Origin: Branchiostoma floridae
Taxonomy: Eukaryota; Chordata; Leptocardii; Amphioxiformes; Branchiostomatidae
DNA: 64,000 bases
Assembly (NCBI RefSeq): GCF_000003815.2
Contig: NC_049979.1
Location: 34,375,831-34,439,830, forward strand
Direction: 5' to 3'
Shown here: piece by piece, positions 32,267 to 43,600 of the stretch
Layout of the letters: each line of letters starts with the position of its first letter
Position numbering within the stretch: position 1 is the first letter of the stretch
Position numbers and translations under genes: made by a program
Notes under the pieces: generated by a model
The model's database searches: none
Seen by the model: only the letters and a program-made list of their open reading frames with translations
What the model was told of the DNA's origin: nothing

Positions 32267-35200
32267 ATGACATACGACTGCATAGACAAAGTAATAAGTC
32301 GTGTGTTTGCCGCGTACGGAGGGTTCCTGGCACGACACCCCGTCCCCTTCCTGGTTCTGCCCCTTCTGTTGGCAGGTGGGCTGGGAGCGGGCATGTATTT
32401 CATGGCGTCTGATTCGTCTGTGGAGGGACTGTACACACCTGATAATGGCCGCGGGAAGACAGAGCGCGCTGTGGTCCAACAGCACTTCCCTCTCAATGAC
32501 TCTGAAGCTTTTCAGGCCTCCAGAATCATAACGAACGGTAGATCGGCTAGCGTCATTGTGACTAGTAAAGGAAACGGCGACGTTCTGAGTACGTCCGTTC
32601 TGCAAGAGGCGCTGTCGCTCTACAACAATATATCCGGACTAGAAGTAAGGATATCAGCGACAGACTACACATTTGCGGACTTGTGTGCCAAATGGCAGTC
32701 CCAGTGTGTAGTCGGCGGGTACCACCTCCTCAACTTTACACTGGAGAAAGATGAAAACACGACCATTGGTTACCCCTGGACAAATCTACCTGACGGGACC
32801 CGGCTCTTCAGTGGAGCCGCCCTGGGAGGGGTAACTCTCGAGCCAGGGACGGAAGAAATAGTCAGCACCGCCGTCGCCTTCAAACTGACCTTCTACCTGC
32901 GCAGCGGAAAGCCCGGAGATGACAAACTGAGCGAAGAATGGGAAAAGGTGTTTCTGTCCTACATGGACAATTTTGAATCGGACATTATCGACGTTTCCCG
33001 AACCTCGTCCCAGTCTCTAGAGGAGGAACTGTCTGCCCTGACACCCCGCATCATCCCGCGGTTCGCCATCACCTTCACGGTCCTCATCACCTTCTCCGTC
33101 GTCTCCTGCATGATGCTGGACATGGTCCGCTCCAAGCCGTGGCTGGGCATGCTCGGTGCCGTGTCCGCAGGCATGGCGGTGGTGTCCTCCATGGGGCTGT
33201 GTCTGTACTGCGGGGTCACATTCACCAGCGTGGTCGCCTCCATGCCGTTTCTCATCATAGGTAAGTCATGCTTCTACTTTTTTGTCTATTACCTTCGCCA
33301 GAACGGTTAAGCTTTTGGTAGCATTTGTATGTGTGTATTTTTTACCTTTTACTGAGATCGTGAACATAAATACATGTACAAAGTGGTGACACAAGTTTAC
33401 AAAATTACTGGTTGATACGTTGGTGTAAGTTAGACCTCCAGGTAATAAGATACGCCAAAAAGCAGTTACTAAAGCAATTGGATATGGTTCTTGAAACGGT
33501 CAGACGTTTCAACTAGTATCCATTAGTTTTCGCCAGTGACACTGAAGAGATCTTGTTGGAGAGGGTTTTTCATATCCTAGCTGTGAAATGATCGATATGT
33601 AAAAGAGATCTAGTTGAAGAACAGGTTTATCCTAACTATGAATTGAAAAATAGGAGGAAGACAATTTTTCAATAGTCCAAAAGCTACAAAGGTAAGACCC
33701 GGCCTACTACACCCCGGGAAGAACAAACCGCTCTCAAAGATTTGTCCACTAATCAAGACAAAGTGATCCTTCCGGCAAACAAGGGCAGATGCACAGTAGT
33801 TTTAGACAGGGAACAGTATGGCAGATAGGTGAATACCTCTTAGGGAACAAAAACATCTACATGTCATTAAAAAGGACCCCATCACCCGATTTAAAGGGAA
33901 AATCACCACCTAGCCCTCGGCTCCAGAAATTAGAAAAGGACAAAATTATAGACCACGTCACTTATCGTAGGCTCTATCCGACTTCGGTGCAACCTCAAAC
34001 TTTCTACAGCCTTCCCAAAAGCCACAAACAGAATGCCCCCTACGCCCCATAGTGCCCAGGATAGGGTCAGCTACATACGGGATAGCAGGCTTTCTAGCTA
34101 AGATCCTGGGACCTTTAGTGGGGAAGTCTCAACATCATGTTCAGAACAGTTCAGAATTTTTTGACAAAAGACACACATGTGGAACAACATGAAATCATCA
34201 CAGTTCATACGATTCACTTGCATACCCACCCATCCCTCCCCCCCCCCCCCTCCCCTCCCCCAAGGACGCGGTCTCGGTAGTTAGGGAAGCCGTGAAGGCG
34301 GACGGCACACTAGCAGATAGAGCCAAGTTATCAAAAGCTACAAAGGTAAGACAAGTTAAGACTATGTTGATGGAAATGAGTTAATTTTTCCGAAATAGTT
34401 TTTCCGAAACTCCCTGGACATATGGGATGGTAATGGTGACCTTGTTTTTGTCGGTTGGGGGTTTGCATTTGAGCGTTTTCTTATAGTGGTTCCAGGTTTT
34501 AAGTGCTTTGTTGAAGGTCCAGTTCTTATAGCCACACTTGGTCAAGGCACTTTTGAGGTGTTTGTGTTCGTCTGTTTTGGCTTTATCAGAGGAAATGATG
34601 TTGTCTGTACGGTGGTAAAGGGTTTTATCACTGCCAGTTTGTGTTCACATGGGTGATGAGAGTCAAAGGCTAGATACTGGTCAGTGTGTGTTGGTTTCCT
34701 GTTCACTTCGAACTCGTAAGGCTGCCGTCTTTCTCTATAATAGTTTTGGTATCTAAGAAGTCTGCAATAAGTGTAATCTACATAGTGAAGCCAGTCCGGA
34801 AAAGTAACTGAGCGTCTTCTTCTCGAACTTCTCCATGTACAAGTTTACAACAATGGGTGATACGTATACCGGCGATCCCATTGCACAACCCTGCAGTTGT
34901 TGAAAAATTAAAACTGTCCTTTGTACTTGAAATAGGTACACCCTAGGCAGAGGTCTAACAGTTCGCACCGTTTGGTCAACGGATAATGTGGTTCTATCTG
35001 TTATTGTGTCGTCCGCCTTCACGGCTTCCCTAACTACCGAGACCGCGTCCTTGGGGGTGGTGGGGTGTATGCAAGTGAAAAGTGAGCACACATCGTATGA
35101 TCTGTGATGATTTCATGTTGTTCCACATGTGTGTCTTTGATTTTGTCAACAAATTCTGCACTGTTCTGAACATGATGTTGAGACTTCCCCACTAATAGTC

Positions 35201-37728
35201 CCAGGATCTTAGAGAGAAAGCCTGCTATCCCGTATGTAGCTGACCCTATCCTGGGCACTATGGGGCGTAGGGGGCATTCTGTTTGTGGCTTTTGGGAAGG
35301 CTGTAGAAAGTTTGGGGTCACACCGAAGTCGGATAGAGCCTACGATAAGTGACGTGGTCTATAACTTTGGCCTTTTCCAATTTCTGGAGCCAAGGGCTGT
35401 GGTGATTTTCCCTTTAAATCGGGTGATGGGGTCCTTTTTAATGGCATGCAGATGTTTTTGTCCCCTAAGAGGTCTTCACCTATCTGTCATACTGTTCCCT
35501 GTCTAAAACTACTGTGCATCTGCCCTTGTCTGCCGGAATGATCACTTTGTCTTGATTAGTGGCCAAATCTTTGAGAGCGGTTTGTTCTTCCCGGGTCTTA
35601 CCTTTGTAGCTTTTAGACTATTGAAAAAACTTCTTCCTCCCATTTTTCAATTCATAGATAGGAAAAACCTGTGCTTCAACTAGATCTCTTTTACATATCA
35701 ATTCACAGCTAGGATATAAAAACCCTCTCTTATAAGATCTCTTTAGTGTCACTGACGAAAACTAATGGATACTAGTTGAAACGTCTGACCGTTTCAAGAA
35801 CCATATCCAGTTGCTTGAGTACCTGCTTTTTGGCGTAATGTCTGGTTCACTTTTTACATTCTACTCGTCACGTTTTGCCCTCACCATCTTGCCTGAACAA
35901 CTGTGTATGTGCCCGTGCAGGTATTGGAGTGGACGACATGTTCATCATGCTGGCAGCCTGGAGGAAGACCCATCCCGGAGGCAGCGTGGAGGAGAGGATG
36001 CGGGAGACGTACGCGGAGGCTGCGGTCTCCATCACCATAACAACCATCACGGACGGACTGGCCTTCGGGATCGGCGCCATTACGGTGTTCCCGGCCATCC
36101 GCATCTTCTGCATCTACACCGGGGTAGCTGTGCTTTTTGATTACTTCTTTCAAATAACGTTCTTCGGTGCCTGCATGGTATTTGTAGGTCGCCGGGAGAA
36201 AGGCAATCGCCATGCAGTTACCTGCATGCGGGTGGCCATTCCCGAGGAGGCCAGGGATAGGTCGGGTTGCTATCGCCTGTTCTGCACAGGAAACGCCATG
36301 GCGGGAGTTAACGATAAGGGGGAATTCTCGGGGAGTGACCATGCTATCATGACCTTCTTCAAAGATTATTTTGGGCCTTTCATTACCAAAACATGGGTGA
36401 AGGTTGTAGTGATGGTAGTGTTTGCTGGGTACCTGGGTTGTGCCATGTGGGGATGTCTGCAACTGAGGGAAGGCATTCGCCTCAGTAACCTTGCTGCCGA
36501 TGACTCCTATGTAGTGAGTTACAACAACAAAGATGATCAGTATTTCACGTCCTATGGTGCCAAAATTTCTGTCAGCTTCACCGATGAGCTAGAATATTGG
36601 AACACAACCGTCCAAGATCAAATTGAAAATACACTCAGTCGGTTTGAGGAAACAGAGTTTAGCTCGGGGAAAAATGAGTCAGAATTGTGGTTGCGTGATT
36701 ACCTAGATTTTGTCGATCAGTTCTCAGGCTTCATTCCTGGTCTGGACGCCTCTAGCAAAGAGCCATTCATCACAAATCTCAGAGATCGTTTTCTCACAAA
36801 CGATCGTGCCAAACGGTACGAACTTGACATCGAGTTCAACCACAACCAGACCGAAATTCGGTCCTCTCGTTTCCTAATCCAGACGAAAGAAATTACTGAC
36901 TCTGTCCGTGAGAAGGATATGGTGATCAAAATGAGAGAACTCGCTGACCAGAGCCCTTTTAATATCACGGTTTACCACCCTAGCTTTATTTTCTATGATC
37001 AGTACATCGCCATCCTTCCGAACACCCTGCAGAACCTGGGTATCGCCACAGCCACCATGTTCGTGGTAGCCCTTGTCCTTGTGCCCCACCCCGTCTGCTC
37101 CATCTGGGTGACCCTGTCCATCGCGTCCATCTGCACGGGGGTGGTGGGGTACATGACCTTCTGGGACGTTAACCTAGACGCCATTTCCATGATCAACATC
37201 ATCATGTGTATCGGCTTTTCTGTCGACTTTTCGGCCCACATCACATACGCATTCGTGTCCTGTAAAGAGGACAGTAGCAATGCTAGAGCAGTGTTTGCCC
37301 TGTACACGTTAGGTATGCCCATCCTGCAGGGTTCCCTCTCCACCATACTAGGTGTAGCAGCCTTGTCCACCGCCCCGTCTTACATCTTTCGCACCTTTTT
37401 CAAAACGATGTTCTTGGTGATTCTGTTGGGGGCGCTGCATGGGCTAGTTGTTCTCCCCGTAGTGCTGACCTTCCTGGGGCCAGGTACATGTACTTGTAGA
37501 AACAATCGGGTTTGTGGGGAATCAGAGAGTAGCCAATGCGTTAGTCAGCAAAACAATGACCTGGTTGACGACACCATGAGAGCTTGGCTAGAGAGTCTGA
37601 AAACCCCCGTGGCTAGCAATACTAAATCGAGGCGCCCTTCAAGTGATCAGCAAATATACAACAGTAACTTACCCACATCGTCTCAGCAAGAGTACACCAA
37701 CCCTTCCTTTCAACCTGATGACAAGTAA
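32267..37728 (+). CDS. PTCHD3-like patched-domain protein, copy C
   Basis: Two exons, 32267-33260 and 35921-37728, phase-1 intron with donor G|GTAAGT and acceptor CGTGCAG, 933 residues. TM1 lies near residues 25-47 (PVPFLVLPLLLAGGLGAGM). The first luminal loop has DYTFADLCAKWQSQC and the sterol-sensing bundle spans the exon junction. Across the junction the protein reads FLIIGIGVDDMFIMLAAW, which keeps the GxxxDD motif of RND permeases; the second motif is intact in GFSVDFSAHITYAF. This predicts a proton- or cation-driven lipid/sterol-type transporter, as proposed for Patched relatives. The polar C-terminal tail ends NPSFQPDDK. Start ATG at 32267 gives the conserved cytosolic leader before TM1. 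Confidence 0.9.
33425..35840. mobile_element. Penelope-like retroelement, inverted dimer, in the PTCHD3-like C intron
   Basis: The arm at 33,447-34,315 is the near-perfect inverse of 34,990-35,836. Each arm carries Penelope RT coding sequence: YRRLYPTS, FYSLPKSHKQNAP, then PIVPRIGSATYGIAGF and HHVQNSAEFVDKIKD. The minus-strand copy continues past the palindrome to GCAMGSPV, SPIVVNLYMEKFEKK, and RKPTHTDQYLAFDSHHP (down to ~34,340). No GIY-YIG endonuclease segment was found, so it is 3'-truncated. Frameshifts and stops make both copies inactive. Without it the host intron would be about 270 bp. Confidence 0.85.
34753..35321 (-). pseudogene. Penelope-type reverse transcriptase, broken
   Basis: Two overlapping minus-strand frames carry consecutive RT motifs: 35321-35034 has RPIVPRIGSATYGI and FVDKIKDTHVEQHE, and 35091-34753 has CSLFTCI, TLSVDQ, QLQGCAMGSP and PIVVNLYMEKFE. 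A frameshift separates them, and an insertion disturbs MGSPVYVSPIV. Family assignment rests on these motifs. Confidence 0.8.
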
Positions 37729-39625
37729 AGCTTTTTTATGTCGAAATTGTGAGTAGATCTACGTAATTAGACATTGGCGGTTGGGAGACTAACGCAACAA
37801 ATGGTGAGAGGCTGAGAGCAAATTTACATTATATAGTAATCCAACTGTACCGTATTGTGGTACCACCGTGTTGTTTTCCGATAGTTTTTTTTTTCAAGTA
37901 GGATCAATATGTAATGTTACTGGGAAAAGAATAATGTAGCATGGTCTTTTTGTCAATCATTTTATGATATGAGTTAGGATGTGCTTTGGAAATAGACAGT
38001 ACATATTTGGGTGTACGTGTATATTGTTCACAGAAAACACAGCATCTCACGTTCCATTTTGGTGTAATCTAACGCTAGACCGTGGACACTTTGTGCGCGT
38101 TCGAACAGCTGCGGACAATTGTGTTTACTGCATGATTTTATGAATGTGAACATGTCCATGAGTCGAGTTATGTTGAGGGCAAGTGGGATGGAAAACATGG
38201 CAAATGAGTCCCCGCAAACACTATCAACTCGGTAATTAGCGGTACGTGCATATACCTAATCTGGCAGGCCTCATCGCGAAATTTGTAAGCTTCAAACTGT
38301 ATGTGTGAGCGGGTATTGTCATAATATGTAACGTTATCATTCTGTGCCAAATTGTACATTTTATGTTTCCAATGTGTGCCATGAAATATGTAAATGTAAA
38401 AAATTTCTTACTCTGTAAGTTTCAGTATTTATGAATATGTTTATGGTAAAAGAGGTGTTGTTTATATTCAATGTTGTCATTTTAAGTTCAGTTCAGTTTC
38501 CTAAGCTACATTTCAAGTCAGGGGCTGAACAAGCAAGATGTGTACCAAAAAAAACCTTCAGTGGCTTTTGACGCTTTTTTTATAAAGAATAGTGATACTC
38601 CTTCAGTAACGGTTAGCTAGTCTGCCAGAAAATATGATTTCAAAGTTACTTGATGACTTAATGTGCATCAACCAGTCACTTCTACACAAGTAAAATATAC
38701 AATTGTATAATTATATAGGTTAGGCGATTTGCAAGATTGTTTGTTTGTGCTGTACATAGGGCTAGACAATGGCCAAAGAAGTTACTTTAAGGATGTGCAT
38801 AATGTAAGTGTTGAAAATCGTGAAATCATAAGTCAGAGGCTGGGGTGACTTAATCATATTGTACAGTCCTAGATTTGCAGTGCTGACAAATGCACTTAAC
38901 AAAATATAACTGTCAGTAAATATGTAAAACAGCGCATACATCAGCCATGTACCGCTGATGTAACAGCTACATGTTGTCAATGTAAGATGTTTTACTTACA
39001 TTTGATGTGCTTATATTTGTGTGTTCTCGTTTTTGTATTTGTATTTTCAAATCTTCTAATTTTGTTGCAAATGGAAATGTTTGTGTGATATTTCAAATGT
39101 GTAAAAAATTGAAACGAGATGGAAGGAAAACCCTGCACAGAAACCCAGGGATGACATTCCTGCACGGAAGACCTAGGGAGAAAATCCTAGCCAAAACAAT
39201 GGCCTCTGCAACAAAATGTAAATGTGTTACATTATTTAGTGATGCATGTGCTTATGTGGTTGCGGAAATGTAAACTAGTGTCTTAAACGGTATGAATTCG
39301 AAGGTGGTAGGGTAAATACTGTACAATGGTTGTTTATAATTGTGAATTTTTTGTGATGAAGTCATACGTGTGAGTAGGTTAGATAGTAGCAGTGCAAATA
39401 GCTTGCAATGTTCGGTAATTTATGTTTTGTGAATGTAAATAAAACGTGGAAACGGCGAAACGACCTGTTACCGAAGAAAACTGCACATTGTCAAATCAAA
39501 ACATTGTTGCGCAAAAGCAGGTTCTTATACAATTATTTACAGTTGGGCGATTTGCATGATTCAGCATTTAGTACAGGGCTAAACATGAAAACGTTTTCTG
39601 TCTTTGAGTGGGGATATCTTGTTAC

Positions 39626-39631
39626 AATAAA
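39626..39631 (+). terminator. Possible polyadenylation signal of PTCHD3-like C
   Basis: AATAAA followed within 30 nt by TGTTCACTTGTTTGC. It is 1.9 kb from the stop codon, so the link is tentative. Confidence 0.3.
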
Positions 39632-40141
39632 GCACTACATGATTGACAAGTGTTCACTTGTTTGCTTTATTCATGAATCCGTTTCTAGAGAATCCTCCAA
39701 TATGGTGTCCATCTTGTTCGGTCTGAGCTCGGAGCAGTATTAATCAAAACGGAGTAAGCGCGTCTAACTTCCAGCAATACGTTCACGTTAGTGGCTCAAG
39801 CCCGCATGTATTTCTACCTAGGTGGCCTTTTTTTTACCAGAAAGGGAGATATGTATGTTTTCGCTGTATTCCAAAGAGAGAAATTTGCCCTGAAAAAATT
39901 GTCCTGAATTCACAGAAGCCACTAGGCGACCCAGCATGAAAGTTTAAAGATTTTTAGTACGTTTTTTTGGGGGGTGAAATTTTGCAAAGCATATATTGAC
40001 CCTTAAGTACGATATATTGCTTCAAGTTCACTTCAGTTTGCAAAAGGCATACCTAGGTTGTGACTCGCATCGGTCATGAATATTAATGAGCTTGCCTCAT
40101 TTACAGCAAGATTATCCTTTGGTTAACCGAACGGCGTCTTC

Positions 40142-40153
40142 TCTGATTGGCTG
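40142..40153 (+). promoter_or_regulatory. Inverted CCAAT box upstream of the monooxygenase
   Basis: TCTGATTGGCTG contains the core CTGATTGG of NF-Y sites in reverse. It lies about 480 bp before the start codon, and no TATA box was seen nearby. Confidence 0.3.
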
Positions 40154-40624
40154 ACAGCTGACCATGGTTTGTGGCGATTATTTCTAATTCGGGAAAACGG
40201 AGGCGATACAAAGGGCGTCCTTGTGAGGACACTGTTTCGCCTTTGCGTAGGAGAATGGTTGTAACAGGGATGTATCGCACAGAATTATAAAATGATGTCT
40301 ATCAAAATGTTTCTTATACAGTTGTATTTTTCCTACGCTACCTGTCTGTGCCTCATTGTGTCTCAAATTATGTACTTTTCTGTGGCAATATTGCCTGACC
40401 ATGTACCAGGTACCCACGCAGCTTGGATTCTCATTGGTCTTTCTCGTGCCAATGGTGACAATTGTTTATTGTGTGAAAAGCTTCTATGTTTGCCAACAAG
40501 ATTGCCATCATCAATTCTAGAGTGTTTGTGTGGTAACGCTTTGTCACATTCATAGCCAGTACCTCAGAGCTCGGGTACCGGTTAGTTCAAGAGTATCGTG
40601 GAACAGGGGTTTGTGAAGAGAGCC

Positions 40625-43600
40625 ATGGCAAAACCCTGCAAGAGTTCCCACTTGCTTACTTTTGCCATCGTTTTCGCCATTTTGGCGCGTCTTGTGAACG
40701 CCAGCGGTTTTACCCACCACGAGACGCTAGACGAGGCAGGAAAGTACAACCTGTTCTGGAAGTTTGATGAGGAGAAGATTGAATTCGAAGCTCACGTGCA
40801 GACGACAGGATGGGTCGGGTTGGGTCTGTCCCCGAACGGAGGCATGCCGGGGTCCGACATCGTCATCGGCTGGGTTAAAGACGGGAAGGCGCACCTGACG
40901 GTACGGCTGTATAAGATTTGTACTTCATATGCACGATTCTCTTCTGCTTTTTTCCTGGACCTGAAAAAAAATTAGTGTACCGGATTTTGGACCGATTAGA
41001 GAATGAACAGATCATACCGGCAGGCGCGTTTTGAAGCAGACCTGCCCAAGAAAATGACAAGAGCGAAGAAAAGGAGAGTTGATAGTATTTTTTTTTTTAC
41101 TGTCAAACTTGGTCTAAGTTAACGTTGTATACATAGATAGGTTTTTGAAACGCCAGTAGAAGTCGGATACTCAATCAAATAGATTCATTTGCAGCGAAAT
41201 GGACCGTTGTTTTGTCCTCACTTTTCTGGCAACATATCATTTCACGAGCTAATTGGCACGGGAAAATAGTGCCAAATTTTTTTAATGGATGATAAAGAGT
41301 TATGATGTATTTCTTACATAAATACTCTTAGCCTTCTTCGCGGCCGTCCGCCAGCGGTGGCGTTTATTATTTGGGGGAGCGCTGATTCATGGATTCGCGA
41401 TTTTCAACATATACCTTCCAGCGGGCGCAGGCATGACCTTTCGCCGCGGATTTTCAACATATGGACCGAGTTTTTATACCGGAAAGGTCTTGCCTGCGCC
41501 CGCTGGAAAATATATGTTGAAAATCAAGAATCAGCTCTCCCCCAAACAATAAACGCCATGGAGCGCTGCGAAGGAGGCTACTGCTCACATATGCGCTTCA
41601 ATCTCGGTACAGCAATACAATGTTGTGCTGTTTCATTCTTCACTGTTTTAACATGTTGTGCCTCCATATCAATTACATTACACCCACAGGACCGATATGC
41701 AGACGCGAAGGCACAGCCCGCTGTGGACGAAAGCCAAGACTGGGAGCTGGTGTCTGGGAACGAGAACGGGACTCACACCGTCCTGAGGTTCAGTCGAAAA
41801 CTCATGACCTGCGACACTAAGGACCGCGTCATCAACGTTAGTGATACTAGTATTTAGAATTGAACTAAGCAAACTACTCATTCTTGTCATATGTCTACTA
41901 GTTGTTTCTAAGACGTTTCATGTTCACACAGACCGTACACTAATTATGACCAGACTGTATGCTTCAACATTGAGAAGGAAGTGATTCATCAAAAGATTGA
42001 AATACTTGCAATTGCTCGAGAGTGCTCGAGACGACGGTTGGCCAAGAAAATAATTTTGAGCAACACGTAAAAGTCATATCATCTCTTCCCACAGAAGGAT
42101 ACCATGCGCGTGATATGGGCGTGGCATGACGAGGATCCAGAGGAAGATTCTGGCGGTGACGGCCCCGGGTACCACTCCTCCAACAGGGGAGTCAGGAGCT
42201 CCATCCTCATCACCCAGGCCGTCCCAGAGACCAGTCTCCCGGACACTACTTACACCTTCGATGTCATCATGAACAACGTAAGATCTCATCATTTCTCTGT
42301 GTACCACTAGTAACGTAGATTTGTGATACTTTATGCTGAAGTAATCTTATATGTATTACCTTACCTGCCCAGGTATCCATCCCCAACTATTGGCATACGT
42401 TGTACTGGTGCATGCTTATCAAGCTGCCTGCTATGGACAGAAAACATCACATTGTCAAGGCAAGTATTCGAAAGTTTCATTTTTCATACCCCTTCAACTC
42501 ATCAATCAAATGTTGTCAGTAGTTTCAAAACTAGACACCAGATATCTTTCCGAATTTTCATTCTTAAGTATATGAAGAAAAGTTTGATCAGAATGTGTGA
42601 GGATTTTGTGCAGTACGATCTTACTAAAGCACCTAAATGACTGAGATATTTACCGACTGTTGATGTAGATGGAGCCGGTGATCACGCCAGGGAATGAAGG
42701 ACTAGTTCACCACTTTCTGGTTTACAAGTGCAGGAGGAACCTTACCACTACCCTACCAGACGATCACGAGGGGCACAACTGTTTTTCACCCGGCATGCCA
42801 ATGGAATGGGGGGAATGCTTCGAAGGGGATATCATTGCCGCATGGGTCACAGGAACAGGGGTAGCGCATTTCGTAATTCTGTCGTGGCAAGATGTCAATG
42901 AGGGTTATAAGCTAAACAGAACAGAACTGGCGTGGTACATAAGTTTTACATCGACATAACTTTATTTGGTTTGACCTAAAACTGTTGAAGAATTGAGAAT
43001 TACAAGACTTATTCACCTCAGAGAGGAACAAAGTGGCCACTTGATTTGAATTCCATAAATAGATCCCATTCAAAGCCAATTTCATTTGATTCCAGGTAAG
43101 ACACTCTCCTCCCGATAACTTTAAAAGGTCATCGATGTAATGCTAACAATGTTTACATCCGATTTCAGGCTATCACGTACCCAGAGCACGTGGGTTACCC
43201 TATCGGGGGCGATGACGACACTGAGTACGTAATGCTGCAAATGCACTACGACAACCCGCAGATGCTACCAGGTCATTCATTGGTTTCTCACGATGCTTTA
43301 TATCTAACCCTTACTTTTGGCTAACCAATTATACGTCTTTTTAAATTCCTATTCATTTACGATATACACCACCCTTCACTTCAGGAACTCGATCGTTGAC
43401 ATTCCAGGGTGATACTCGACTATTAACTAATATCTTTATCATAGGCTTGTATGATAGTTCAGGACTAAGGCTCATCTACACACCAGAGCTAAGGGAGAAT
43501 GAAATTGGCATCTTTGAGGTGGGCATGAGACTGGGGAAAGAGCATGTCATCCCACCTGGTGCAGACAGCTTCACATCAGCAGCTTTCTGCGATCCACAGT

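Larger units (their letters stand above)
37729..40590. other. Intergenic region, probable 3' UTR of PTCHD3-like C and upstream of the monooxygenase
   Basis: AT-rich, no coding signal. A good AATAAA (39,626-39,631) is followed by a GT-rich stretch and could end a long 3' UTR. No repeats stood out. Confidence 0.5.

Noticed and set aside
33789-34052. Separate plus-strand gene in the PTCHD3-like C intron
   Set aside because: The peptide matches Penelope RT (YRRLYPTS, FYSLPKSHK) and is the inverted duplicate of the minus-strand copy.
39408-39743. 111-residue plus-strand frame
   Set aside because: It lies in the probable 3' UTR or intergenic region of PTCHD3-like C and has no domain or codon bias.
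41357-41689. N-terminal part of the 166-residue frame before monooxygenase exon 2
   Set aside because: Translation of the fold-back element and intron; the real exon starts at the CACCCACAG acceptor (41,690).
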